Positions 42,385 to 51,442 of a stretch of DNA of 64,000 bases are shown in pieces. The notes beneath the pieces were generated by a model. That model saw only the letters and a program-made list of their open reading frames with translations, did not search any database and was not told the origin of the DNA. Made by a program: the position numbers and the translations under genes. This DNA comes from Elusimicrobiaceae bacterium (GTDB lineage: Bacteria > Elusimicrobiota > Elusimicrobia > Elusimicrobiales > Elusimicrobiaceae). How positions within the stretch are numbered: position 1 is the first letter of the stretch; every line of letters starts with the position of its first letter. Location of the stretch: the NCBI GenBank assembly GCA_017528825.1, contig JAFXOI010000035.1, forward strand, positions 44,770 through 108,769, given 5' to 3'.

Positions 42385-43175
42385 TTTGTCCTGTTGTGGT
42401 TGGCATAGCAGACACCCATATAAGCGCCTAAACGTAGCGCAGCATTTTCTTTTTCGTTCGCTTCCGGCCCGAAAGAAACGGCGGCTTGTTTAGCTAAGGA
42501 AAGTATTTTTTCCACGTCAATGCCCATCAGTGCGGCCGGCACAATACCGAAGAAAGACAAGGCGGAGAAACGGCCGCCGATATCGGACGGGTTGGTAAAT
42601 ACTTTGCGGAATTGATATTCCGCGGCTAATTTTTGCAACCCGGTATTAGCATCGGTAATAGCAATAAAGTTCTTGCCCGGCTCTTTGATTCCGGCTTGTT
42701 TTACCTCGTTATAAAAATAGGCAAATTGAGAGGAGGGTTCTACCGTTCCGCCGGATTTGCTGGCAAAGATAAATAAAGTTTCTGCCGGGTTAATTTTGCC
42801 GCGGGCAGCAGCTATCCAATCCGGATTGGTGGTATCTAACACCAACAACTCCGGCCAGCCGCCTTGTTTGCCAAAAACCGTGCGGAACACTTCCGGCGCC
42901 AAGCTGCTTCCACCCATTCCCATGACTACGCAATACTTATATTCTTGTTTAATTTCTTTGGCAAAAGCAACTACCTCTTCCAGGTGTTCCAACGTCCAGT
43001 CATATACCTTTTGCCACCCTAAAAATTTAGGAATAAATTCCATGTGTTCCGGGTCATGTTTCCACAAAGTGGGATCTTTGGCCCAGAACTTCTTATTAAA
43101 ATTTAAGTTTTCTAATTTGATTAATCCTTCACGGGTAATTCCTTCAGCCAGGGGATTGAGCTTCATTTTTATCAT
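42381..43175 (-). CDS. pgi: Phosphoglucose isomerase, N-terminal half of a split gene
   Basis: The 264-residue product covers the first SIS domain: GMGGSSLAPEVF, LDTTNPDWI, FASKSGGTVEPSSQF and NPSDIGGRFSALS. It stops at CYANHNRTK, exactly where an intact isomerase would continue. It interconverts glucose-6-P and fructose-6-P only if both halves associate or are joined by frameshifting. The rest of both halves is well preserved, which argues against an old pseudogene. The start is at MIKMKLN (AAAGGAC before it); the Met three codons on is an alternative. It follows rpiB in the operon. Confidence 0.85.
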   Translation of the reverse strand: MIKMKLNPLAEGITREGLIKLENLNFNKKFWAKDPTLWKHDPEHMEFIPKFLGWQKVYDWTLEHLEEVVAFAKEIKQEYKYCVVMGMGGSSLAPEVFRTVFGKQGGWPELLVLDTTNPDWIAAARGKINPAETLFIFASKSGGTVEPSSQFAYFYNEVKQAGIKEPGKNFIAITDANTGLQKLAAEYQFRKVFTNPSDIGGRFSALSFFGIVPAALMGIDVEKILSLAKQAAVSFGPEANEKENAALRLGAYMGVCYANHNRTK

Positions 43176-43197
43176 GGTTTTTGTCCTTTCTACAAGT

Positions 43198-43644
43198 TTA
43201 AAAATTTTTCTCTAACGCTTCTATTTTTTCAAATCGTTTCTTATAATTTCCGGTATTAAAATATCGGGCATCTAAAAATTCTTTGACGAGCACCGGAGCA
43301 ACTTCTTTGCCAATCACTAATGCTCCCAAACATAAAGCATTCATATTGTCATGTTCAACGCCCTGACGTGCAGAATAAGCATCGTGGCAGACGCAGGCAT
43401 ACACGTGCGGAATTTTGTTGGCCGCGATACACATACCGATTCCGCTTCCGCAAATGAGTATAGCTCGATCCGCTTGACCGCTGATAAGTAAGGAAGCCGC
43501 TTTTTGGGCGTAATCAGGGAAATCTACCCGCCGGCATACATGGGTACCGCAGTCAATGACGTCGTGTCCCAAAGCGGTGATGGTGTTTAATACCGTTTCT
43601 TTTAATTCAAATCCTGCATGGTCACAAGCAACAGCTACTCTCAT
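43198..43644 (-). CDS. rpiB: Ribose-5-phosphate isomerase B
   Basis: Interconverts ribose-5-P and ribulose-5-P. The 148-residue protein has the RpiB/LacAB fold motifs VAVACDHAGFELKE, DCGTHV, the catalytic-Cys loop ILICGSGIGMCIAANK and CHDAYSAR. A related allose-6-P or galactose-6-P isomerase cannot be excluded, but RpiB is the usual one beside gmhA and pgi. The gap to gmhA is 8 bp. Confidence 0.93.
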   Translation of the reverse strand: MRVAVACDHAGFELKETVLNTITALGHDVIDCGTHVCRRVDFPDYAQKAASLLISGQADRAILICGSGIGMCIAANKIPHVYACVCHDAYSARQGVEHDNMNALCLGALVIGKEVAPVLVKEFLDARYFNTGNYKKRFEKIEALEKNF

Positions 43645-43652
43645 ATTATCTC

Positions 43653-44210
43653 CTAAAATGCTTGATCTACTAAATCACACACTACATGCCCAATAAAAAT
43701 GTGACATTCTTGCACGTGAGGGGTGTTTTGGCACGCCACCACCAAAGGTAAATCCACTTTATTTTTGATAGAGCCCCCGTCTTTCCCTAATAGAGCGGCC
43801 GTAAAGCAACCGCGTTTCTTGGCCAGTTCCAATGCTAACTCTACGTTTTTACTGTTACCGGAGGTGGAGATCCCAATTACCACATCTCCCTGACGGGCAA
43901 AACCATCAATTTGCCGAGAGAACACTTGATCATATCCATAATCATTTCCGACGGCAGTAACCGTAGAAGTGTTTGTGTTTAGAGCCAAAGCCGGAAAAGA
44001 GCGACGTTCTTTTTTGAAGCGTCCTACAAATTCTGCCGCGATATGTTGGGCATCCCCGGCACTGCCACCGTTTCCCATTAAAATGACCTGATTACCGCGC
44101 TTAAAAGCGGCAATAATTTGCTGGGCCAACTGCTCGGCTTGTGAAGCTAAATGCTCTTTCACATAAGTTACAGCTTCAATTAATTCATCGGCTTGTTTTT
44201 CTAAAAACAT
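43653..44210 (-). CDS. gmhA: Sedoheptulose-7-phosphate isomerase
   Basis: First enzyme of ADP-heptose synthesis, consistent with a lipopolysaccharide core. The 185-residue single-SIS-domain protein has LMGNGGSAGDAQHIAAEFVGRF, ALNTNTSTVTAVGNDYGYDQVF, GISTSGNSKNV and the C-terminal HVQECHIFIGHVVCDLVD with the metal-binding Glu/His. The SIS domain could also suit another sugar-phosphate isomerase, but these motifs are GmhA-specific. gmhB, hldE and hldD are not in the window. Confidence 0.93.
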   Translation of the reverse strand: MFLEKQADELIEAVTYVKEHLASQAEQLAQQIIAAFKRGNQVILMGNGGSAGDAQHIAAEFVGRFKKERRSFPALALNTNTSTVTAVGNDYGYDQVFSRQIDGFARQGDVVIGISTSGNSKNVELALELAKKRGCFTAALLGKDGGSIKNKVDLPLVVACQNTPHVQECHIFIGHVVCDLVDQAF

Positions 44211-44224
44211 ATGCTCTCTCTCTC

Positions 44225-44947
44225 TTAAATTTTTTCTAGTACACTATCCTCTACCCATCCCTTAATTCCCTGGGAAAGGATAACTACTTCCTGCCATTTG
44301 TCTCGGCTATCTTGTAGCAGTACCAAATGGCCTTGAGCCACGTTAGCACTGGCCGGGAAACTGGTGCCCGGGCCACTGCGCAGTTCCGCAACCGGTGCGG
44401 CTACCACAGCCAGTGGGCGGGTTTCTAACTTAAAGCGACCTACATACCAACCGGTGCTTACCAACAGGCAAGCTAACAAAGTCCACACGGCCCATCCGGC
44501 CCGTCGTTTCCAACACCAAAACGCGGTTACCAGACAGAATGCCCAAATACACACAAAACACAAGCCCTTTAATTCCGACAATGTGAGGCTGAAAAAAGCC
44601 TTGTGCAATATAACAGGCATACCGGCCGGGACTAAACGCTCTCCGCTATGTTGCAGGGCTAGTTGCAAATTATGACGGATGTCCGCATCCCGCGGGGACA
44701 ATCGAAAAGCTCTGTAATAATTCGCTACGGCTAACCCTTTGGTTCCCATTTTGAAATAACAATTTCCTATATTGTAGTAAAGAAAAGGGTCATTTGGGTA
44801 GGTACGTAGTAGTTCTTCATATTCGCCTAAGGCAGAAGCAAAGTGTCCCTGGCGATAAAAATCGTCTGCCTGTTGTAGGCTGGCTGCCTGCAAGGCGCTA
44901 GCATAGGTCAAAACGAAAAAGAGAAAAGCAAAAATATATTTCTTCAT
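44225..44947 (-). CDS. batE: BatE-like TPR/SH3 membrane protein
   Basis: The 240-residue protein has a signal peptide (ending ALQAAS), two TPR units (residues 25-100, YYNIGNCYFKMGTKGLAVANYYRAFRLSPRD), two membrane helices (about 130-165) and a C-terminal SH3b domain (VAELRSGPGTSFPASANV). This is the layout of BatE from Bacteroides-type aerotolerance operons. Its exact function is unknown. It overlaps batD (ATGA). Confidence 0.85.
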   Translation of the reverse strand: MKKYIFAFLFFVLTYASALQAASLQQADDFYRQGHFASALGEYEELLRTYPNDPFLYYNIGNCYFKMGTKGLAVANYYRAFRLSPRDADIRHNLQLALQHSGERLVPAGMPVILHKAFFSLTLSELKGLCFVCIWAFCLVTAFWCWKRRAGWAVWTLLACLLVSTGWYVGRFKLETRPLAVVAAPVAELRSGPGTSFPASANVAQGHLVLLQDSRDKWQEVVILSQGIKGWVEDSVLEKI

Positions 44948-46785
44948 ATGTGTTTTTCCTTATCCATAGCTTTCATGAGCTCTAAGGCTTGTTGTGCCAA
45001 ATTTTGTGTGCTTTGGCCTTGTAGTGCGACCGGGGCAAATCGTACCACGTCTAATTGTTGCCACAGTGCCGCAAAACGTTGGATGAGCTCTTCGGAACAC
45101 CCCTTTTGTTTGAGGGCTTTCTCGATATCACGTAAGGGCAGACTGGCAGTAGATATGTGGTAGGTAAGTTGCAGGTATAATGATAATGCATCTGCCACGG
45201 TTTCTTCTGTATAAGCCTTTTTTAAGTTATGGCGTGCTTTCGCCAAAGCGCGTTTGCTGGCAAGGGTGTTTTTATCTGCCAGTGCAAAACCGGCGGCCAC
45301 TAATAATAAGGCCAAGAAAAGATAACATAACCACCATAAGTTAGCCACTTGCCGCAAGAAAGAATTTTGTTTTTCTGCCAAGGTGGATTTTAAGTAATGA
45401 ATATCTTGTCCAAGCTCTTGAAACCCGTTTCCTAAATCGGTTTGAGAAGTAAAATCAAATCCTGTATCCGTTTTAGATGAAGGAGTGACTTCCAGTTCTA
45501 ACGGTTGCGTGTTCAGCGTTAAGTATTGTTTTTTGGCAGGATCATAGTAGCTCCAAGACAAAGGAGGGATCAAGTAATTGCCGGAGGACAAAGGAACTAA
45601 TACGGTCTTGAAAATTTTATAACTTTTTAAGGTCCCGTTAGAGGGTACAGCTCCGGAAGTGGTGACCACATCGTATGTTTTGAATCCGGCTATTTGGGGC
45701 AATTTCAAATCTTCTGTTGCCTTCAAATTGCCGTCTCCATTTACTTTTACCGTAAGGTTTACGGCATCGCCGGCTTCCACTTGGCTGCGGTCGATCTCGG
45801 CCGAGATATGATAACTGCTACCTACTGCGCCGTAGAAACTCTTAGGGCGGTCTTGGGACGGCACAGGACGAATCGTCAGAGAAATGGGGTTAGATTGTAC
45901 CGTTTGCGGCTCTTGGGAAACGGAAGCAAACATACGGTCAAATAAGGAAAAATCCCGCCTAGATATGGGAATATAAGTAATAGAGGCCGGATTGATTTGA
46001 GCGGCCCCACTCATAACTCCGGTAGCGGCGTAGCGGATTTCAATGTAGTCATATAGTTTTCCACTAATGGTTTGCCGTCCTTCCGAGCGGCCCAACTCCT
46101 CTACAACTAGGTTATTTAGCGTCGGGGCTGTGTAAGGTGCATTGCCGGAAAAAGGGGCATTATAATAAAAACGGACCGCTAGGGTGAAAGTTTGGTTGGC
46201 ATAGGGAGATGAATCGCTTACCGCGGCCAACATAAAATAATCTTGAGTCTGACGGCTGGCCCGTATGTACAAATCCCGTTCTAGGGGAGGTAAATCCGTA
46301 GGAACCGGCTGTGAGGTGACTGCTGGGCGTGCGGCAGGAGCCTGACGTGTTTGTGCTGTAGTCTGGGGTGCCGGGGTATTTTTCGTATTTGCCTTGGTAG
46401 GCGTACGATATACAGTCACTGTAATAGGATCTGTTTGATAGGTTTTATTACCGTAACGTAATGTAATAGGGCCTATTACTGCTTTTCCGGCAAAGCGCGG
46501 CAACATCACATACTCGAAGGTGCTAATGGCATGAAAATTATGAATTTGTTTGGAAGTGGAACGGGCATACACGTTAAACGCAGGCAGACTGGGCAACTGA
46601 GGAGCCACTAAATCTCCGGCAGATCCGTCCACGGTAACAGTTAAAATCAATTCGTCGTCTAGCGTAAGAGAGGTTTTGTTGACGGAGGCTGTCATGGAAA
46701 TGCCGTTCGGATCAAAAGCCGCCCACGCCGCTAAGGCGCCCATCATCACACACACTAGACTTAGTATCCACCGTTTCATTACCAA
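44944..46785 (-). CDS. batD: BatD-like oxygen-tolerance protein
   Basis: The 613-residue protein has a signal peptide and beta-sandwich repeats typical of BatD (FDPNGISMTASVNKTSLTLDDELILTVTVDGS; EIDRSQVEAGDAVNLTVKVNG). A Pro/Thr/Ala linker follows near residue 140, then a membrane helix near residue 485 (LWWLCYLFLALLLVAAGFAL) and a cytoplasmic helical tail. Bat proteins are membrane-linked factors associated with stress tolerance, with the mechanism unknown. It overlaps batC and batE, so the block is translationally coupled. Confidence 0.88.
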   Translation of the reverse strand: MVMKRWILSLVCVMMGALAAWAAFDPNGISMTASVNKTSLTLDDELILTVTVDGSAGDLVAPQLPSLPAFNVYARSTSKQIHNFHAISTFEYVMLPRFAGKAVIGPITLRYGNKTYQTDPITVTVYRTPTKANTKNTPAPQTTAQTRQAPAARPAVTSQPVPTDLPPLERDLYIRASRQTQDYFMLAAVSDSSPYANQTFTLAVRFYYNAPFSGNAPYTAPTLNNLVVEELGRSEGRQTISGKLYDYIEIRYAATGVMSGAAQINPASITYIPISRRDFSLFDRMFASVSQEPQTVQSNPISLTIRPVPSQDRPKSFYGAVGSSYHISAEIDRSQVEAGDAVNLTVKVNGDGNLKATEDLKLPQIAGFKTYDVVTTSGAVPSNGTLKSYKIFKTVLVPLSSGNYLIPPLSWSYYDPAKKQYLTLNTQPLELEVTPSSKTDTGFDFTSQTDLGNGFQELGQDIHYLKSTLAEKQNSFLRQVANLWWLCYLFLALLLVAAGFALADKNTLASKRALAKARHNLKKAYTEETVADALSLYLQLTYHISTASLPLRDIEKALKQKGCSEELIQRFAALWQQLDVVRFAPVALQGQSTQNLAQQALELMKAMDKEKHI

Positions 46786-47441
46786 TCCTTCTCCACCATT
46801 TGTTCGGCGGCCCTGTCAGAGGGGTTGCCGTGTTTGAATTCTTTTTCTTTGGCCATTGACATCACGCGGTCAGCATCCTGTTTGCTCATTTGCCCGTCCT
46901 TGGGTTGACTTTCTTGGCTGGACTGCGGTTGTTGGCCTTGCTGATTTTGTTGGTCTTGCTGTTGCTGCTGATTATCCGAAGAATCATTATTATTTTGCTG
47001 ATTCTGGTCGTTTTGATTCTGATTTTGTTGTTGTTCCTGTAATAATAATTGCAAATTGTGAATAGCTTCTTTATCCTGCGGATTTTTAACAATAGCCTCT
47101 TTGTAAGCCTCGATAGCTTTCTGTTTATCTCCCGCTTTATAATAAGCATTTCCTAAATTATACAGCGCATGTTGCGCATATTCGCCCGTTTGCTCGGATG
47201 CTTGTTTATATACTTCCTCAGCTTGTGTGTACTCATGCAGCCGGTAATAGGCGTTTCCGGCATTGAACAAGGCCCGCTGGTCTGTAGGATTATTCTTCAA
47301 AATATCATGATAGACATGCAGTGCCGAGCCGTATTTTTCATCTTGGTATAATTTACCGCCGCGGCGCAACTGCCCCTGTACTCCGGCTTGAAGGGAGATT
47401 GTCATCGTGATTAGTAAGAAAATAAACCCTAATTTTTTCAT
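46779..47441 (-). CDS. batC: BatC-like TPR protein with a Gln/Asn-rich region
   Basis: The 220-residue protein has a signal peptide and three TPRs (residues 20-130; ALFNAGNAYYRLHEYTQAEEVY; ALYNLGNAYYKAGDKQKAIEAYKEAI). About 45 residues (134-180) are almost all Gln, Asn, Asp and Ser, before a short charged tail. It corresponds to BatC. The low-complexity stretch is CAG/CAA/AAT-rich and could vary in length between strains. Confidence 0.85.
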   Translation of the reverse strand: MKKLGFIFLLITMTISLQAGVQGQLRRGGKLYQDEKYGSALHVYHDILKNNPTDQRALFNAGNAYYRLHEYTQAEEVYKQASEQTGEYAQHALYNLGNAYYKAGDKQKAIEAYKEAIVKNPQDKEAIHNLQLLLQEQQQNQNQNDQNQQNNNDSSDNQQQQQDQQNQQGQQPQSSQESQPKDGQMSKQDADRVMSMAKEKEFKHGNPSDRAAEQMVEKDW

Positions 47442-47445
47442 TCTT

Positions 47446-48492
47446 CTATTGTACCTTTTTTGTGTTAGCTTCGTTTACTTGGGCTTTGCGCTTAGGAACA
47501 AAAGGCAAGCACAAAGAGCCGGCCAAGCATAAAATGGCTAAGAATAACGGAATTTGATAACGGTTTTTATACCCTGCATGCGTAGAGGAAGCCGCACGAC
47601 TTCTGTCAAGGTTATGCACCGCTTCTTCCACCCGGGCAGCCACTTGGGAAGGATTGGTGTATTTGATATACATACCCTGAGTCGCGGCGGCCAGCTCAGC
47701 CAGACTTTTCTCATCCAACTTGGTGATAACCGTTTTTCCGTCTTTATCTTTTTTATATTCCAATACTTTGCCGGAAACATCTATCTTTTGTGGAATTAAC
47801 TCTCCATCCGGGGTTCCCATTCCGATGGCAATAATCCGAATTCCTTCTTTTTGGGCGATAGTTTGGGCTTCTTTGAGCTCTTCGGGGGTATGGTCTTCAC
47901 CGTCCGTTAATAAAATGAGACCCTTTTGTCCCGGGTATTTGGACAACATGTGAGCCGCCAATTTGACAGGCGCCGCCAGCGAAGTGCCGGCAGAGGGTAA
48001 CATGTCGGGTTGTAAGGAAGAAACAAAGTATTTTAATGCTTCATCATCGGTAGTAATGGGACATTGAATGAATGCTTGTGAGGTAAAAGCAATCAAACCA
48101 ATGCGGTCATTGGGCAGATGAGAAATCAACATGCGTAACATGTTTTTGGCACTTGTCAAACGGTCCGGGTGCAAGTCTCGTGCACGCATAGAGGAAGACA
48201 CATCTACCGCGATTACCGTTTGGGCAAAATTTCCTTCTGCTTGAATAACTTCTAATCCCCATTGCGGTTTAGCTAGGGCCGCAAATAAGAAAAATAGTCC
48301 CAGTACAAATAAAATGAGTTTTAGACGTTGCAAGCGGTTTCCGCCTCCGCTTAAACGGGCAAAAGCATCTGCCTTAAACAAAGCGTGGACAATGTGCTGT
48401 TTGCGTTTATTGCCTATCCAGTACACAAAGCCCAGTGCCCCTGCGGTCACCAAAAAGTATAGAAAGTAAATCGGTTGTTCAAATAATTCCAT
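47446..48492 (-). CDS. batB: BatB-like von Willebrand factor A protein
   Basis: The 348-residue protein has two N-terminal membrane helices, a VWA domain with an intact MIDAS (VDVSSSMRARD, then the Thr and Asp ligands in LTDGEDHTPEE) and a C-terminal membrane helix (IPLFLAILCLAGSLCLPFV). It lies 1 bp after batA. It likely recruits or scaffolds a membrane complex together with batA and the MoxR ATPase. Confidence 0.9.
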   Translation of the reverse strand: MELFEQPIYFLYFLVTAGALGFVYWIGNKRKQHIVHALFKADAFARLSGGGNRLQRLKLILFVLGLFFLFAALAKPQWGLEVIQAEGNFAQTVIAVDVSSSMRARDLHPDRLTSAKNMLRMLISHLPNDRIGLIAFTSQAFIQCPITTDDEALKYFVSSLQPDMLPSAGTSLAAPVKLAAHMLSKYPGQKGLILLTDGEDHTPEELKEAQTIAQKEGIRIIAIGMGTPDGELIPQKIDVSGKVLEYKKDKDGKTVITKLDEKSLAELAAATQGMYIKYTNPSQVAARVEEAVHNLDRSRAASSTHAGYKNRYQIPLFLAILCLAGSLCLPFVPKRKAQVNEANTKKVQ

Positions 48493-48493
48493 A

Positions 48494-49621
48494 TCAAGGC
48501 ACCTTAATAAAAATGAATTTTCCCAAAACTACGCCGGCTAGTAACAGACACAGGGCTAAGATTAACAGGGGACGATACGCGTCATTTTGGCTGATCGTGG
48601 CAGATTGTGTAAAATCTGTTTTTTCCAGTTCATTAATTTGCTCATATATTTCTTGCAGTTCGTGCTCGTTTTTGGCTCGGTAAAAAGAACCGCCGGTTTC
48701 TTTGGCAATGTTCATCAGAAGCCCTTCGTCAATTTCGTCGTCTAAACTGGAAAAGATAGAAGTGCCGGGAGGGCTGGCCGTGGCAATAGTATATACTTTA
48801 ATTCCGTAAGCGGCCGCGGCTTTGGCAGCCAGTAAAGGGTCTAAGGTGCCGGCATTATTGGATCCGTCCGTTAAGAGCAAAATGATTTTACTTTTAGCAG
48901 TACTGTTTTTGAGGTGATTAGCCGCTACTCCCAGAGCGTCTCCGATTGCCGTTAAATTAGGGTCCACAATCCCCAAATATAAGGAGGCCACCAACTCCTG
49001 CAAAGCATCATGGTCTAAAGTGAGAGGTGCGGCCAAGGTGGCGTTTTTGGCAAATAAAGTCAAACCGATACGATCATTAAACCGTTTGGCGATAAATTGA
49101 ATCGCGTTTTTTTGTGCGGCTACAAAACGGTTGGGGTAGAAATCATTGCGGTTCATACTGGCAGAAGCATCCAAAATCATCATGATATCAATCCCTTGCG
49201 TGGGGGGTAATTTGGACCTGCTGATAGTGACGGGGCGTGCTAAAGCAATGATGCACAGTACCAGTGCCAGCAGGATGCTAAACGGTACGGCCCAACGAGC
49301 CAGCAAAGTAGTTAGGGAAAAAGAGTCCGGTAAAATATCTGTCAACGGATAATTGAGCGGTTTGGTAAATCTATCAGGGATATATAAGTACACGGCCCAT
49401 AAACCAATAGGCAACAGAAGCAATAGTAAATACCACGGATCCCGCCAGCCGATGATATTGGAGGCAAATTTTTCCAATATCATGCCTCCCAACAGTAATA
49501 AAGTCGTACATAAGAACACCCAGACCAGTATTTTCATCCAAACGGCTTGTTTCCAGAAAGCGGATAACAAAATAGACAATATCCATAGCCCTAGCGAGGC
49601 CAAAAATAAGTGAGCAAACAT
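48494..49621 (-). CDS. batA: BatA-like von Willebrand factor A protein
   Basis: The 375-residue paralogue of batB has three membrane helices in the first 130 residues, a VWA domain with MIDAS DASASMNRND and LLTDGSNNAG, and one C-terminal helix. Its start overlaps the stop of the upstream DUF4381-like gene by one base. Order and topology fit BatA. Confidence 0.9.
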   Translation of the reverse strand: MFAHLFLASLGLWILSILLSAFWKQAVWMKILVWVFLCTTLLLLGGMILEKFASNIIGWRDPWYLLLLLLPIGLWAVYLYIPDRFTKPLNYPLTDILPDSFSLTTLLARWAVPFSILLALVLCIIALARPVTISRSKLPPTQGIDIMMILDASASMNRNDFYPNRFVAAQKNAIQFIAKRFNDRIGLTLFAKNATLAAPLTLDHDALQELVASLYLGIVDPNLTAIGDALGVAANHLKNSTAKSKIILLLTDGSNNAGTLDPLLAAKAAAAYGIKVYTIATASPPGTSIFSSLDDEIDEGLLMNIAKETGGSFYRAKNEHELQEIYEQINELEKTDFTQSATISQNDAYRPLLILALCLLLAGVVLGKFIFIKVP

Positions 49622-50529
49622 TATTTCACCTCCTGTGGGTTTTGGGGAATCGGAGTGGTCTTTTTGACAATACTCTGCAGGGAAAACACGTCATGGTGCA
49701 TGGTCTCTGCGGAAGGCGTTACCTTAGCAAATTTGACCAAATCAGCTGAATTCAAATAACTGCGCAATAGTTGCAGTACGGGTTCCATTTCCGGCACGGT
49801 GCGCGCACGGCGTAACAATTCTGCGGAAGTATCCGAAGAAACATCCAGCCTAAAACGGCGCCAATAATACTCGCGCAGGATATTACCTAGTTCAATATAA
49901 AATAACTTGTACTCTGCTTGTTCCCAAATACCGCTCTGTAACAATAACTGTATTTTAGACAGAGCAATTACATCAGCCGGCCGGTTATCCGGTATTTCTT
50001 GTGCAAGAGGAGTCTGTTTGCGGGTGTCTTTCCAAAAGCGGCGTGCTACGTAAATAATCAAAATCAGCGTTAGCAGACACAATAGCCACCAGATCCAGTT
50101 AGTGGGAATGTAAGGGGGGCGTATATCTCGTAAAGTCTTGTCTTTGAAGTATTGTACCGGTTTTACGGTAATCATTTGCGGCTGGGTGGAAGTGGTAGCC
50201 AGTACTTGACCGTCTTTAGTGAGTAATTGAAAATTAACAGCCGTAAAAGTGGAAACCCCCAACGTGAAAGGCAAAACGGTTAAATCGTACGCTACGGTTC
50301 CCGGAGATAAAACTTCTTGTGTCTGGTTCGATAAGGTAAATCCTTCGGGGATAGAATCCGTTTCTACTTGTACGGTATAACCGGGAGTATGGGCCAGTTC
50401 GATATGCATGTCTATAGGCTGTGCAAAAAGGCCCTCCTGCGGAAGCTGTTGGGCAGTGATGTCTAAACTTTGTGCCCACATCAAGGCGGGGCTGAACAGA
50501 AATAACAAATAGAAAATAAATTTTTTCAT
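49621..50529 (-). CDS. DUF4381-like membrane protein of the Bat operon
   Basis: The 302-residue protein has a signal peptide (ending ALMWAQS), a periplasmic beta-sandwich, one membrane helix (about 157-178, WIWWLLCLLTLILIIYVA) and a cytoplasmic helical domain (YIELGNILREYYWRRFRLDVSSDTSAELLRRA) like DUF4381/BatD tails. Proteins of this kind usually sit between the DUF58 and VWA genes of MoxR operons. Function unknown. Confidence 0.78.
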   Translation of the reverse strand: MKKFIFYLLFLFSPALMWAQSLDITAQQLPQEGLFAQPIDMHIELAHTPGYTVQVETDSIPEGFTLSNQTQEVLSPGTVAYDLTVLPFTLGVSTFTAVNFQLLTKDGQVLATTSTQPQMITVKPVQYFKDKTLRDIRPPYIPTNWIWWLLCLLTLILIIYVARRFWKDTRKQTPLAQEIPDNRPADVIALSKIQLLLQSGIWEQAEYKLFYIELGNILREYYWRRFRLDVSSDTSAELLRRARTVPEMEPVLQLLRSYLNSADLVKFAKVTPSAETMHHDVFSLQSIVKKTTPIPQNPQEVK

Positions 50530-51422
50530 CGGTGTATTTTCCTAGCACGTTGCTTAAAAAATGAAATGACCGGATCGGCCGCCGGCAAAGCAGGATCTAC
50601 TGTGATAGTTTCTATCTTAAGCGGTTTGAATAAATCGTTTAGCAGGTGTTGATGAACATCTTGTGTCTTTGTCAGCACACGGTCAACCCCAGCATCTGCC
50701 AAAGAAACAAACTTACGTTTTCCCGTTTCCGGATCGCGCAACTCCACACAAGCATGAAGACGCGGAAGTTTCTTTTCCAGTTTATCCTCGATTAAAACAG
50801 GAATAAAATCAAATTTCTTGGCTGCCAATTGCAATGGCTTGCTATAAAGTTGCGGATCCTGCAAAAAATCTGAAATGAAGATAAGAATACCCTGGCGTTT
50901 TATGACTTTATTTAATGTTGTTAAGGCCAGTGCAATATCTGTACCGGTGCCGGTAGGTTCAAAGGCTACCAGTTCGCGAATTAGACGTAAGATGTGTTTT
51001 TTTCCTTTCTTGGGCGGTACAAAGAGTTCTATTTTGTCTGAAAATAGCAGTAATCCTACTTTGTCGCTGTTTTTTAAGGCCGAGAAAGCAAATAAGGCAG
51101 CCAGTTCGGCGGCAGTTTCTTGCTTGAATTTTTGACCGGAACCAAAATTCTGTGATGCAGATACATCGCAGGCAATGAGTAGAGTCAGCTCGCGCTCCTC
51201 ATTGAATTTTTTAACAAAGGGCGTATTACTGCGCGCTGTAACGTTCCAATCGATAGAACGCACGTCATCACCGGGCGTATATTCCCGCACTTCCGCAAAC
51301 TCAATACCCTGCCCTTTGAACGCGCTCAGATACTCTCCGGCAAAGGTTTCTTCTACCAATTTGCCGGTTTGTATTTCAATCTGCCGAACTTTTTTCAAAA
51401 TGTCGGAGGTGTCCATGCGCAT
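50526..51422 (-). CDS. DUF58 protein of the MoxR operon
   Basis: The 298-residue soluble protein has the DUF58 signature GQGIEFAEVREYTPGDDVRSIDWNVTAR, followed by a VWA-like fold with a degenerate MIDAS (IACDVSASQNFGS). DUF58 proteins are constant partners of MoxR ATPases and are thought to deliver or regulate substrates. An internal Met two codons in is an alternative start. It overlaps the next gene by 4 bp (ATGA). Confidence 0.92.
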   Translation of the reverse strand: MRMDTSDILKKVRQIEIQTGKLVEETFAGEYLSAFKGQGIEFAEVREYTPGDDVRSIDWNVTARSNTPFVKKFNEERELTLLIACDVSASQNFGSGQKFKQETAAELAALFAFSALKNSDKVGLLLFSDKIELFVPPKKGKKHILRLIRELVAFEPTGTGTDIALALTTLNKVIKRQGILIFISDFLQDPQLYSKPLQLAAKKFDFIPVLIEDKLEKKLPRLHACVELRDPETGKRKFVSLADAGVDRVLTKTQDVHQHLLNDLFKPLKIETITVDPALPAADPVISFFKQRARKIHR

Positions 51423-51442
51423 AGGTTGGCTCCGTGCGTAGA

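Noticed and set aside
42375..42390. pgi as a decayed pseudogene
   Set aside because: Apart from the junction both halves keep all motifs and codon quality, and the junction has a clean ATGA overlap with an upstream AGGA. A sequencing error remains possible but decay is unlikely.
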